A stretch of 32,641 nt of DNA from Desulfurococcales archaeon (GCA_015521185.1 WAOS01000024.1:1-32641); one strand, 5' to 3'; shown: positions 13,663 through 21,728, numbered from the stretch's first letter. Numbers and translations: made by a program. The notes: a model not told the origin generated them from the letters alone.

Positions 13663-15511
13663 ACGAAGTCCTCCGCCTCTCCCGGATCGCATCGCTAAGG
13701 GCGGAGCCCGGTGGGAAGCTGGCCTTCACCGTCTCCAGGCCGGACCCCGAGTCGAACAAAGACGTCGCAGAGCTAGTAGTGCTCGGCCAGGCCGGTGTAG
13801 AGGCCTCCTACGCGGAGGCCGGAAGCCCCGCGTGGGGGCCGGAAGGGAGGCTAGCATTCTCCTCCCGCAGGGGTGCAGGCGAGAAGGAGAAGGGCTCGGG
13901 CGTCTACACCCTCCCGCCGGGCCTGCGCGGGGAGCCTAGGAGGGTCGCCTGGCTCAGGCACGGAGTGTGGGGGCTCGAGTGGCTGGATGATGAGAGGCTA
14001 GTCGCCGGGAGCAGCGTGCCCGAGGGCTGGATGTACGATGATGATGGCGACTACGTCGCGACCCGGAGGCTCCCACTCTGGTTCGACGGGCAGGGGCTTG
14101 TCGCCGGAAGGACGAGACAGCTCTTCCTCTTAGAGGAGTGGAGCGGTAGAACAGTAAAGCTCACGAGCGAGCCGTACGGAGTATCAAGCTATGCAGCATG
14201 CGATGGGAACATCTACTACGCCACCCCGATGGACTGGAGGAACCCAACGGCTCACAGGGTGAAGCTGATTACACGAGGGGGAGAGGAGCGGACCGTCGCG
14301 GAGGACCTACACGTCTCCTCGATAGCCTGCCACGCCCGGGGTACCGCTATAGCGCTCGCCCATAAGGGAGAGATAGGGATAGCGAGCCACAACCGCCTCT
14401 ACCTGCTGACGCCGGACGGCCACGAGTGCCTATCCTGCGGGAGTCTAGACCGGAACATATGGGGGGCTAGTAGCGATGGCGACACTATCTATATGATCGT
14501 AGCTAGTGGTGGGCGGACGCCTGTTTACGCGTTCGAGCCGGACCGGTCCGGGCTGAGGAAGGAGTACGAGGACGATATCGTCGCGAGGGCTATAGCCGCC
14601 TATAGAGGTGGTGTCGCACTAATCGCCTCCTCCCCCACGGTGCCGCCCGAAGTGTACAGGCTCGAGGGGGGCGCCCTGCATAAGGCTACGAGCTACAACT
14701 CGTGGATAAGCGAGTACAGCCTCTCCAAGCCTAGGAAGATCACTATTGAAAGCATGGGCGACACCGTTGAGGGCTGGTCCTCCTGCCTCCCGAGGGAGCG
14801 CCGAGGAGGGAGAGGATGCCTCTAGCCCTCTTCATCCACGGGGGCCCGAAGGGAATGTACGGCTACGGGTTCCATTATGAGATGCAGCTCTTCGCGTCCC
14901 AGGGCTTCATAGTGGCGTACGCGAACCCGCGCGGCAGCGACGGCTACTCGGAGGAGTTCGCCGACATAAGGGGGAGGTACGGAGTAGACGATTACAAGCA
15001 GCTCATGGACTTTCTCGATAGGGTTGTCGAGGAGTATCCTGTCGACAGGGAGAGGATGATGGTCACGGGAATAAGCTACGGAGGGTACATGACTAACCAC
15101 ATAATCACTATGACCGACAGGTTCAGCGCCGCGGTGAGCGAGAACGGCATTGCTGACTGGATATCTGACTACTGGGCCTCCGACGTGGGCTACTGGTTCG
15201 ATCCCGACCAGATAGGGGGTACCCCCCTCGACAGCATGGAGAACTATGTCCGAGCGAGCCCTGCATATAGGGCGGACCGCGTGAAGACCCCAGTACTTAT
15301 CATACACAGCATGGAGGACTACAGGTGCTTCATAGACCAGGCCCTAGCAATGCATACCTCCCTCTCAGTCCTGGGCAAGGACTCAACACTCCTCGTATTC
15401 ACCAGGGGTAGCCACGGGCACAGTGTGCTCGCTAGCCCGAGGCAGAGGAGGAAGAGGCTTGAGATCAAGCTCCGCTGGGTAAAGGAGAAGATGCGCCTCG
15501 GCAACCAATAG
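13632..15511 (+). pseudogene. S9-family acylaminoacyl-type peptidase interrupted by a one-base frameshift
   Basis: Two overlapping frames make one S9 peptidase. Frame 1 (13632-14825, 397 residues) is the beta-propeller. Frame 2 (14816-15511, 231 residues) is the alpha/beta-hydrolase with Ser in GISYGGYM, Asp in HSMEDYRC and His in GSHGHS. After VEGW at 14777 the sequence TCCTCCTGCC continues in the wrong frame. Adding one G (TGG GTC CTC CTG CCT) restores WVLLPPEG and a 626-residue protein, matching WILMPPG of the intact paralogue at 27910. The cause may be a sequencing error, a real mutation, or two separate chains, since ATG 14816 lies in the ATGCCTCTAG overlap. No slippery sequence is seen. 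If intact, it would remove N-terminal or N-acylated residues from oligopeptides. Confidence 0.85.
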
Positions 15512-15525
15512 GTTATAAGCCCCGC

Positions 15526-15538
15526 AATATTTATAAGC
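15526..15538 (+). promoter_or_regulatory. TATA box for the TrkA-C membrane protein gene
   Basis: CAATATTTATAAG is centred about 24 bases before GTG 15555. GGGGGTG at 15541-15547 serves as Shine-Dalgarno, so the leader is very short. It also separates this gene from the S9 peptidase stop at 15511. Confidence 0.55.
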
Positions 15539-15554
15539 TAGGGGGTGCTGAAGG

Positions 15555-16322
15555 GTGCAGCCCCTAATAACTCTGCTACTAATCATACTCTTCAGCATAA
15601 TAGTCAACAAGATAGCGACTGCCGCGCTAGTGAGGACAGGCCTCAGCAGGAAGGTCGCCAGCTTCCAGGCCCAGAGCGCCTTCAGCGGTGTGGGCTTCAC
15701 CACGAGCGAGAGCGAGTACGTAGTGAGCCACCCGGTCCGGAGAAAGATCATTAGGATACTCATGCTGCTCGGCAGCGCAGGCCTAACAAGCGCCGTCGCA
15801 ACACTAGTCCTAAGCTTCGTGGGCCAGACGGCTAGGGGCGCCGCTATAAGGCTCGCAGTGCTGGCTATAGGCCTAGCAGTACTGTACGTGTTCGCAACTA
15901 GCAAGACCATAGACAGAGTTCTAGGGAGAATCATAGAGTGGGGTCTCGACAGGTTCACAACGATAAGGCCTGTCGACTACGAGAGCCTCCTAGGCGTGGC
16001 CCGCGGATACATTGTTAGCACGTTCCGCGTCACCCCCGACAGCTGGCTAGCCGGCAAGACCCTGAGGCAGGCCGGCCTCAGGGAGGAGGGTATCGTGGTT
16101 CTCGGCATCTATAGGCGGGTGAACGGCCGAGTGGTCTACCTAGGAGCCCCAAAGCCCGACACTAGAATACTGCCCGGCGACGAACTAGTAGTGTACGGGC
16201 CCGAGGAGGCAATAGCGAACCTAGTGAAGAGGCATAAGGGCGTGAAGGGAGACATGGAGCACGAGAGGATGATAGCGAGGCAGAAGAGGAGGGAGGCCGA
16301 GGAGGCCGCCCTGGCCCTCTAG
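15555..16322 (+). CDS. Membrane protein with C-terminal TrkA-C (RCK-C) ligand-binding domain
   Basis: A 255-residue protein. One TM helix at the very N-terminus (3-27) is followed by the SAFSGVGFTTSESEYV block (41-56) characteristic of a family of TrkA-C membrane proteins, two more TM helices (about 68-90 and 98-113), and a cytoplasmic region. Residues about 146-225 form the TrkA-C fold (GYIVSTFRVTPDSWLAGKTL, then LPGDELVVYGPEEAI). TrkA-C domains bind small ligands such as c-di-AMP or nucleotides and gate ion transport. Here no pore or RCK-N domain is present. The C-terminus is a charged helix. It is convergent with the gene at 16319, their stops sharing CTAG. Confidence 0.75.
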   Translation: MQPLITLLLIILFSIIVNKIATAALVRTGLSRKVASFQAQSAFSGVGFTTSESEYVVSHPVRRKIIRILMLLGSAGLTSAVATLVLSFVGQTARGAAIRLAVLAIGLAVLYVFATSKTIDRVLGRIIEWGLDRFTTIRPVDYESLLGVARGYIVSTFRVTPDSWLAGKTLRQAGLREEGIVVLGIYRRVNGRVVYLGAPKPDTRILPGDELVVYGPEEAIANLVKRHKGVKGDMEHERMIARQKRREAEEAALAL

Positions 16323-16699
16323 CGGGCCGGGCCCCCATATAGGAGCAAGTGCCCGAATCTAGCCATAATCTCCGCCGCAGGATCGATCAGATCTGTCCTC
16401 TTAACCCTGTACCCGCCCTCGATCTCCTCCAGCACGCCCGCCTTCGCGAGCTCCCTCAGAATCTCCGACACGAACTCTACCGTAACATCCTCAGCCTTCA
16501 CTCCCCAGTCAGTCTCGGGGTGCTCAGCTATTATTCTGCGGGCCTCCTCCGCCACCGTCTTAGGCGTTAGGGGCTCTCCTCTCGTGCTCAGCCTAGCAAC
16601 GGCTAGAAGCGTGAGCACTCTACCGCTCCTCTTGCCGTCGCGGAACAACTTCTCGATCCTGTCTAGATACTTCTTTATCCGCTCCGCTAGCGAGGCCAT
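16319..16699 (-). CDS. Small winged-helix-like protein
   Basis: A 126-residue protein from ATG 16699 (Shine-Dalgarno GGGGGTGG; an alternative ATG at 16714 would add MGVAG). The N-terminal amphipathic helix (SLAERIKKYLDRIEKLF) precedes a region that reads like a winged helix: LTLLAVARLSTRGEPLTPKT, then VEFVSEILRELAKAGVLEE as recognition helix, and GGYRVKRTD as wing. It is not recognised as a named family. It may be a crenarchaeal transcription regulator or a DNA-associated protein. It is divergent from the helical protein at 16760, so it could control that gene. The stop overlaps that of the TrkA-C gene by 4 bases. Confidence 0.65.
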   Translation of the reverse strand: MASLAERIKKYLDRIEKLFRDGKRSGRVLTLLAVARLSTRGEPLTPKTVAEEARRIIAEHPETDWGVKAEDVTVEFVSEILRELAKAGVLEEIEGGYRVKRTDLIDPAAEIMARFGHLLLYGGPAR

Positions 16700-16759
16700 A
16701 CCCGCCACCCCCATATCATAGGCTATGCGCGACGCCTAAATGTTATACTCGGGTAATAC

Positions 16760-17137
16760 TTGGGGGCCTACCAGATACTCTCCTGGCCCGCTGTAGAGAG
16801 TATGCTACTGGGGGTCCGAGTGGGGGGCCGACAACTGTATAGGATGATTTCGGAGCACGCTAGGAGCATGGGCAGGATCGCGGGGAGGCTCCGCGGTGAG
16901 AAGGAGAGGGTGGCGAGGCTCGCCGTTCTAGTGCTTGAGACAGTAGCGGACAAGGCTCTCGCAGGCTCAGCGTCTCCGGAGGATGTTCGCAGGCTCGAGG
17001 AGCTAGCAGTCCTCCTCCGGCTCTACGGTATCCCCTCGGATCCCGTGGAGAAGGCTAGGAAGCTCCTCCTAAGGGTTCCCCTCAGGACTAGTGCCCCCAC
17101 GTTCACGCTCGAGAGCGGCATCACCGCCCTAACCTGA
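16760..17137 (+). CDS. Hypothetical all-helical protein
   Basis: A 125-residue protein that I do not recognise. It is mostly helical with regular Leu/Arg/Glu spacing (about 36-105) and has no TM segment, cysteine motif or nucleotide-binding loop. The first start is TTG 16760, without an evident Shine-Dalgarno. ATG 16802 inside the frame is a plausible alternative and would shorten it by 14 residues. The 3' end overlaps the convergent unknown gene by 17 bases. It is divergent from the winged-helix protein. Composition matches neighbouring genes. Confidence 0.55.
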   Translation: MGAYQILSWPAVESMLLGVRVGGRQLYRMISEHARSMGRIAGRLRGEKERVARLAVLVLETVADKALAGSASPEDVRRLEELAVLLRLYGIPSDPVEKARKLLLRVPLRTSAPTFTLESGITALT

Positions 17138-17642
17138 AGACCACTGCCTCGTAGCCGGAGAGAGCGGTCCCACGGGCAACCCTTATCATGGCAATCCTAC
17201 CTCCAGCCCTCATCTCAACATTCCCCGGGGTATCCACGCTCACTATCCTCCCTCCCGGGGGCGCGACCCAGTAGACTGTGTAGGGGTAGGGGGCCTCTTC
17301 GGCCTCGTAGAAATTCTCGTACACATTGTTTCCTGGTCTCGGCCGATAGTGCATCCTCGCGTGGATAACAGCGCTGTGAAGCCTTCTCCCCCTCCTCTCT
17401 AGGAAAGCGCTATCGACGATGCATCTCACCTCTTCCCCGTTGATGATTACTCTCTCCTCGTCCATGAGCTCCTGCATGCTTCTAGCGATATACTCCTCCT
17501 CTTCTCTCCGGAGGGCTGGTTCGTCGACAACTTTTCCCGCCGAGCCCCTCTCTAGGTAGTCGTAGACTATTGTATAGTAAATGATGCCCTTAGCAATGTG
17601 GAAGAAGCCCTGCCCGTACACGGGGACGACCTCGCCCTCCAC
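17121..17642 (-). CDS. Conserved-looking hypothetical protein
   Basis: I choose GTG 17642 (173 residues, EGEVVPVYGQGFFHIAKG), which has GGGGTG 8 bases upstream and lies downstream of a TATA-like element. ATG 17678 and GTG 17756 are longer options, and the longest would overlap the divergent PHP gene. The product is soluble. An N-terminal beta/helix segment with an acidic helix (about 43-62, EEEEYIARSMQELMDEE) precedes a beta-rich C-terminal half (EEVRCIVDSAFLERRGRRLH, then ARMHYRPR and a PPGGRIVSVDTPG turn). It has the look of a family-conserved archaeal protein, but I cannot name a function. It overlaps the helical protein tail-to-tail. Confidence 0.6.
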   Translation of the reverse strand: MEGEVVPVYGQGFFHIAKGIIYYTIVYDYLERGSAGKVVDEPALRREEEEYIARSMQELMDEERVIINGEEVRCIVDSAFLERRGRRLHSAVIHARMHYRPRPGNNVYENFYEAEEAPYPYTVYWVAPPGGRIVSVDTPGNVEMRAGGRIAMIRVARGTALSGYEAVVFRLGR

Positions 17643-17679
17643 CCATCTAGCACCCCGAAGAGGGTGGGGCCCTCGCATC

Positions 17680-17690
17680 CCACTATAAAG
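17680..17690. promoter_or_regulatory. Probable shared TATA element between the hypothetical and PHP genes
   Basis: CACTATAAAGG (plus) / CCTTTATAGTG (minus) is the only TATA-like sequence in the divergent gap. It is about 45 bases before the PHP ATG (17730) and about 43 before GTG 17642, compatible with start sites about 26 bases away in each direction and short leaders bearing Shine-Dalgarno sequences. Confidence 0.5.
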
Positions 17691-17729
17691 GGCCGAGGAC
17701 CACAGGATACCACGCGCGAGGGCCGGGGC

Positions 17730-18389
17730 ATGACGCTGGGAGAGATACACTGCCACTCAACAGCTAGTGATGGGAGCCTGTCTCCTATGGATATCATCAG
17801 ACTAGCAAGATCGAGGGGGCTAAAGCTGGTCTCGGTTACAGACCATAACACTTGGAGGGGTAGCACCCTAGCGGTCCGGGCAGCCAAAATTCTGGGTGGC
17901 GTAGTAGTCCTGCCAGGGAACGAGGTGCGGACCGACGCGGGCGACGTCCTAGTCTATTGCGATAAGCCTCAGCCGGACGAGGAGACGCCCACAGAGCTAG
18001 AGAGCCTTAGGGAGTGGGCCGACAATAACGGGTGCATACTCGTAGCGGCGCATCCCTTCCATGTTGGCAGGAAGAGCGTGGGCCCGCGCATCCGCAAGCT
18101 AGCAGGCCTCTTCGACGCTATAGAAGTCTGGAACAGCAGGGGGATCCCCCTGCTGAACCTGCCGGCTATGAGGCTCGCCGAGAAGCTCGGGATACCCGCG
18201 ACCAGCGGGAGCGACGCGCACGTCAGCCGGGAGCTCGGGACGAGCCCCGTGATACTCCCCGGCGAGCCCCGCGGGCCCGACGAGGCTCTCGAGTGGATAA
18301 GGAGGGGCGCCGTTAGGCCTACTCTAGGCCTGCCCGGGCCTATGGCGATCGCCGAGGCCGTTGCCTGGAGCATTGCTAGGAGAATCTAG
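17730..18389 (+). CDS. PHP-domain metal-dependent phosphoesterase
   Basis: A 219-residue single-domain PHP protein. Metal ligands and motifs in order: EIHCHSTASDG (His7, His9, Asp14), VTDHNT (Asp38, His39), PGNEVRT (Glu65), VAAHPFHVG (His), EVWNSR and SGSDAH (Asp-x-His). The motif order matches TrpH/YciV-like 3',5'-nucleotide phosphatases and related exonucleases rather than DNA polymerase PHP domains. The natural substrate is uncertain. ATG 17730 follows GGCCGGGG. Longer versions reading back to 17598 are rejected because the upstream part is antisense to the hypothetical gene and has no PHP homology. The last 66 bases overlap the convergent DUF123 gene. Confidence 0.85.
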   Translation: MTLGEIHCHSTASDGSLSPMDIIRLARSRGLKLVSVTDHNTWRGSTLAVRAAKILGGVVVLPGNEVRTDAGDVLVYCDKPQPDEETPTELESLREWADNNGCILVAAHPFHVGRKSVGPRIRKLAGLFDAIEVWNSRGIPLLNLPAMRLAEKLGIPATSGSDAHVSRELGTSPVILPGEPRGPDEALEWIRRGAVRPTLGLPGPMAIAEAVAWSIARRI

Positions 18390-18803
18390 GACGCACTCAA
18401 GCGCCGCCCGGACCGCCTCGCGGAGGCTGGCACAGAGGAAGAGGTGGCCCGGGCTACCCGGGGAGTCACTGCTCCCGAAGCCTGGAACCGCAACCCTGCA
18501 CCTCTTAGCACACGCGGCAGCAACAAGCTCCTCAACCCTCTCCTCCGAGCACCTAGCTACGGCCAGTACAGGTTTGGCGCCCGCTAGGATGAACTTATCA
18601 ATATGCCAGTGGGCCCTCCTCCTCTTCCCGCATAGATGCCTCTCCAGCCTAGCCCGCAGCCCTCCCGGGCCGAGAGCGCTCCCCACATAGAGGTAAGCTC
18701 CCGGGCCGAGGCGGACCGTCCCGTGCCGGCCCGTGCTGAGGCTCAGCGGGGCCCGGGCCTCGAGCACTACCACGTAGTGCCCCCTACAGTTCACACTCGA
18801 CAC
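18324..18803 (-). CDS. DUF123 / GIY-YIG-like protein
   Basis: A 159-residue protein with the DUF123 pattern: HYVVVLEA, then LGPGAYLYVGSALGPGGLRARLERHL and KRRRAHWHIDKF, followed by two more Cys-containing strands and GFGSSDSPG. The family is related to GIY-YIG nucleases and is often fused to endonuclease III (Nth) in archaea, implying DNA repair. Here it stands alone. The 20-odd C-terminal residues rich in Pro/Gly/Asn lie beyond the domain and are encoded antisense to the PHP gene. The start is GTG 18803, overlapping the upstream kinase gene by 20 bases; an in-frame GTG three codons later is also possible. Confidence 0.85.
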   Translation of the reverse strand: MSSVNCRGHYVVVLEARAPLSLSTGRHGTVRLGPGAYLYVGSALGPGGLRARLERHLCGKRRRAHWHIDKFILAGAKPVLAVARCSEERVEELVAAACAKRCRVAVPGFGSSDSPGSPGHLFLCASLREAVRAALECVLDSPSNAPGNGLGDRHRPGQA

Positions 18804-19587
18804 TTCCCGCAGCCTCCGAGGCTAGCTCTAGCGCTCCCGCAACTAGGCGTGAGGCCTCAACGGCTGCCTCCGCGGGGTCCAGCCCTTCTAGCATTAGGAT
18901 CACGAGCAGCGCTAGAAATGCGTCGCCAGCCCCCGTCGGGTCCTCGAGCCTCGGCCCCAGAGGCTTCTTGAAGAGGAGGCTCCTCCCCCCGCCCCCCAGG
19001 AGCCAGGCCGGTCCGTAGCCGCTGGTTACGACAGTGAGACCTCCAAGCCTCGCGAGGGCCTCTAGGGGGGCCTCGCCTGCTGATGCATGAACTATGTCTG
19101 CGGACCCTCTCGGGAGCGCCTCCAGCAGCCCAGCCCGGGCGTATCCCTGAATGTCGAGCCCTAGGATGGGGAGGCTCCCCCGGAGGAGTGCTGGGAGCCC
19201 GGGGTGTAGGTCTCCGTAGAGCGGGTTTATGACTGCGGCGGGCGGCCTAGAGGATCCTATTGTTCTGAGGGCCTCATCCAACGGGGTAGCTGGGGGCCTG
19301 CTAAGCGCCTCCACCCTCCTCTCCGGACCGGTGTAGTCTAGGAGGAACACGGCCCCCATAGAGGGCTCTGCCGGGCTCAGCCTCTCTACGCCGAGAATCC
19401 TCTCAGCCGCAACACTGCAAGCGTTCGCCCATCCCCACCGGCCCACCGCCAGGGCCCTGTAGCCTAGCACCGCGGCTGCCGCGCCCGCATAGAGGGCCGG
19501 GCCGCCCGGGCGTGCTCGGCGGTACGAGCCGGGTCTCAGGATAAGATCGGTAGCGGGCGGACTCACCAGTAGCAGGAGCCTCCTCAA
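18784..19587 (-). CDS. PfkB-family carbohydrate/nucleoside kinase
   Basis: About 267 residues from TTG 19587 (279 from GTG 19623). I prefer the shorter form: the only TATA-like element (centred 19630) would lie just 8 bases before the GTG, and the short form begins RRLLLLVSPPATDLIL, as PfkB proteins do. The signature DPTGAGDAFLALLV near the C-terminus carries the catalytic Asp. An N-terminal GGPALYAGAAAAVLGY block matches the first PfkB signature. Members phosphorylate ribose, adenosine, inositol, 2-keto-3-deoxygluconate and others; the substrate is not clear. It is divergent from the site-2 protease and followed by DUF123 with a 20-base overlap. Confidence 0.8.
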   Translation of the reverse strand: MRRLLLLVSPPATDLILRPGSYRRARPGGPALYAGAAAAVLGYRALAVGRWGWANACSVAAERILGVERLSPAEPSMGAVFLLDYTGPERRVEALSRPPATPLDEALRTIGSSRPPAAVINPLYGDLHPGLPALLRGSLPILGLDIQGYARAGLLEALPRGSADIVHASAGEAPLEALARLGGLTVVTSGYGPAWLLGGGGRSLLFKKPLGPRLEDPTGAGDAFLALLVILMLEGLDPAEAAVEASRLVAGALELASEAAGSVECEL

Positions 19588-19623
19588 TGCTCCCAGCCCT
19601 GCAGGAGCGGGCTCGAGCGCCAC

Positions 19624-19636
19624 TGTATTAAGTACT
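19624..19636. promoter_or_regulatory. Shared TATA element between PfkB kinase and site-2 protease
   Basis: TGTATTAAGTACT contains TATTAAG (plus) / CTTAATA (minus), the only TATA-like run between these divergent genes. It lies about 50 bases before the protease ATG (19681), whose leader holds GGGAGGGTG, and about 43 bases before the kinase TTG (19587). Both distances suit one bidirectional element with short leaders. Confidence 0.45.
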
Positions 19637-19680
19637 GTGCAGCCCGCCTTGAGGTCTCACAAGGGAGGGTGTCCACCGGC

Positions 19681-20811
19681 ATGGAGCAAGTCAGGGCTCT
19701 CTTACTGTTCGTATCGGGACTGGCAGCCTTCTGGACCGTGGTGTACGCTCTAGGTAGGGGCAGGAAGGGCAGGATCGAGGTGTACCCTGGAGCCCTCCTA
19801 GTGAGGGCTGGGATACGTCTAGAACCTATGGAGCCGGGGCTGCGGAGAAAAGTGGTAGCTGCCTTCGGCTACGTAAGCGTGTTGCTACTCATGATAAGCG
19901 CCGCCCTATTCTACTACTACGTTATCAACCTGTTCGCCCTCAAGTACCTGCGGCCGGGTGGAGGGGAGGTAGCCGGGTTCAGCCCTATAATACCCGGCGT
20001 TACCATAAGCTGGGTCGACAGCATCTACATCATGCTCGCTATCGGGGTAGCAGCGTTCTTCCACGAGCTGAGCCACGCATACGTCAGTAGGGCCATGGGG
20101 ATACGCGTGAAGGACGCGGGGGTAGCCCTCTTCCTATTCATTCCAGCAGCATTCGTCGAGCCAGACGAGGAGGAGATGAAGAAGGCCCCGCTTAGGAAGA
20201 GAATACCTGTTTACAGCGCCGGGGTCGGAGCGAACATAGTCCTAGCAGTAATATTCGTGGCCCTCCTAGCCCAAGTAGCCCAGTCGCTAGCAGCAGGAGT
20301 CACTATCGCAGCGGTAGAGCCTGGGAGCCCCGCGGACAAGGCTGGACTGCGCCAGGGAGATATCATCGTGGCCGTCAACGGGACACCGGTCCGCACGCTT
20401 GACGATCTCATAGACATCCTCAGAAAGGCCGGCGTCGGCGACGCGAACAGGAGCGCAACAATAACCCTAACCGTGCTTAGAGACGGTCGACAGGTAAACG
20501 TTACAGTCGTTAAGCCTGCAGGGACGAAGCTGCTCGGCGTATACTTGTCGCAGCACTTCGAGAGGGGGTGGCTAGTCACCTTCCTCAAGGCTAGCTACAT
20601 CATAAACCTGAGCCTCGCCCTCATCAACGCCGCGCCCCTAGCGATACCCCTCCCCGGCGGGCTCGTCTACGCGGACGGCGGCCAAATAGTGAGGGACATC
20701 GTGGCTGCCCGCTACGGCGAGGATAAGGGCAACCTGGTCGCCGCCCTCATAGGTGTTCTAACACTCCTACTAGTGGTGAGCCTAATGAGCCTCCAGAGAC
20801 TTACCATCTAG
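19681..20811 (+). CDS. Site-2-protease-type membrane metalloprotease (M50) with PDZ domain
   Basis: A 376-residue protein from ATG 19681 (an upstream GTG 19669 overlaps the Shine-Dalgarno). N-terminal TM helices are followed by the zinc motif HELSH in FFHELSHAYV, a conserved GVALFLFIPAAFVEPDEEEM segment, another TM, then a PDZ domain (AVEPGSPADKAGLRQGDIIVAVNG). A C-terminal TM region follows with the third metal ligand in VYADGGQI, the equivalent of the NPDG motif. The family cuts TM segments of anti-sigma-like or signalling proteins within the membrane; archaeal substrates are mostly unknown. The next gene, a two-TM ectodomain protein 59 bases on, is a possible substrate or partner. Confidence 0.9.
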   Translation: MEQVRALLLFVSGLAAFWTVVYALGRGRKGRIEVYPGALLVRAGIRLEPMEPGLRRKVVAAFGYVSVLLLMISAALFYYYVINLFALKYLRPGGGEVAGFSPIIPGVTISWVDSIYIMLAIGVAAFFHELSHAYVSRAMGIRVKDAGVALFLFIPAAFVEPDEEEMKKAPLRKRIPVYSAGVGANIVLAVIFVALLAQVAQSLAAGVTIAAVEPGSPADKAGLRQGDIIVAVNGTPVRTLDDLIDILRKAGVGDANRSATITLTVLRDGRQVNVTVVKPAGTKLLGVYLSQHFERGWLVTFLKASYIINLSLALINAAPLAIPLPGGLVYADGGQIVRDIVAARYGEDKGNLVAALIGVLTLLLVVSLMSLQRLTI

Positions 20812-20870
20812 AGCGTAAATACTCTTCTACCCACCACTATGCCGCCGATACCTAGCAAGGGGTGGAGTGC

Positions 20871-21668
20871 ATGGGCGAGCGCGCCTCAATAATACTGGCC
20901 CTAATAATACTCTTGATCGTAGCAGCAGCCGGAGTATACGGCTACGAGGCCTCCCTAGGGAAATACGAGAGACCTCTCAGCAGGCTCGAGCCAAGGGTCT
21001 GCGGGGGCTACCACTACCCCGCGGGCCCGGAGGGCCTAGCTATGGTATACGATAGGAGGGCCACCGCATACGTTGGAAACACAGTGCTTGATAGCACCTA
21101 TAGTAAGGAGCTCGTGTTCATAGCGCAGGTGAACTGCGACGAGGGTTACGCGCTCGTAGCAAACAAGACGTGGTCCCCCCAGCGTGGGGAGAGCCCGTGG
21201 ACCCGAATGCTAATACTGTTCTCGGCCGACCCGACATCCCTCCGCTACGTTATACCGGAGGAGCTCCTCCTAAGCCTAACCAACGCCACCATCGCGCCGG
21301 GCATGATCGCTTGGAAGAGCGTCAGCGGTAGCGCTGGAGGCTACACGATCAACATTTCAATAGCCGGCTCCCCGGGCAAGTACGTGGTCCGCGAGATAGA
21401 CGCTTTCGACCCGTCAACAGGCATCCTGACCTATAGGAGGGTAACCCTCACCTTGAAGGAGGGCTCCAGCGGGTCGCAGGTGCTGCCACTACCGGACCGG
21501 ATAGTGAGCGAGACTGTGATCGAGAAAGCGTACGTGAACGATCCTGGGACAAACAACTTCTACCAGATCCGGAGGCTCGTAGATACTATGGCCGTCATCG
21601 GCCTGGCAATGGGTACTCTAGTCGCAGCGGGCCTCCTAGGAGCCCTCAAGATTCTGGCCGAGGCCTAG
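20871..21668 (+). CDS. Two-TM protein with a large extracellular domain
   Basis: A 265-residue protein from ATG 20871 (GGGGTGG six bases before; GTG 20862 overlaps that site). An N-terminal TM (about 5-25), a roughly 200-residue ectodomain and a C-terminal TM (about 237-262, VIGLAMGTLVAAGLLGALKI) are clear. The ectodomain has two cysteines (in RVCGGYHY and QVNCDEGY), NxT/S sequons, and a FDPSTGILTYRRVTL strand similar in style to DUF3068/PorA-like archaeal ectodomains, though I cannot assign that family. It is in line with the site-2 protease, suggesting an operon. Function unknown. Confidence 0.65.
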   Translation: MGERASIILALIILLIVAAAGVYGYEASLGKYERPLSRLEPRVCGGYHYPAGPEGLAMVYDRRATAYVGNTVLDSTYSKELVFIAQVNCDEGYALVANKTWSPQRGESPWTRMLILFSADPTSLRYVIPEELLLSLTNATIAPGMIAWKSVSGSAGGYTINISIAGSPGKYVVREIDAFDPSTGILTYRRVTLTLKEGSSGSQVLPLPDRIVSETVIEKAYVNDPGTNNFYQIRRLVDTMAVIGLAMGTLVAAGLLGALKILAEA

Positions 21669-21717
21669 CAGTTTATCCTGTAGGCCCGGGAATACATATA
21701 CCTGGATAGAGCTTATG

Positions 21718-21728
21718 ACGTTAAAATC
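21718..21728 (+). promoter_or_regulatory. TATA-like element for icd
   Basis: GACGTTAAAAT is centred about 45 bases before ATG 21769, giving a leader of about 20 bases that includes GAGGTG (21757-21762). Another A/T run (ACATATAC, about 21692-21699) lies further up. The position argues against ATG 21715, which would precede the start site. Confidence 0.45.

Noticed and set aside
13625-13939. Frame overlapping the 5' end of the first S9 peptidase
   Set aside because: Composition is that of an out-of-frame shadow; the S9 frame beginning at 13632 has the homology.
14770-14826. Programmed frameshifting in the S9 peptidase
   Set aside because: No slippery heptamer, stem-loop or A/T-rich slip site is visible; a missing base explains the paralogue alignment more simply.
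17598-17729. N-terminal extension of the PHP protein
   Set aside because: It would run antisense through the neighbouring gene's 5' region and its TATA element, and PHP homology begins at ATG 17730.
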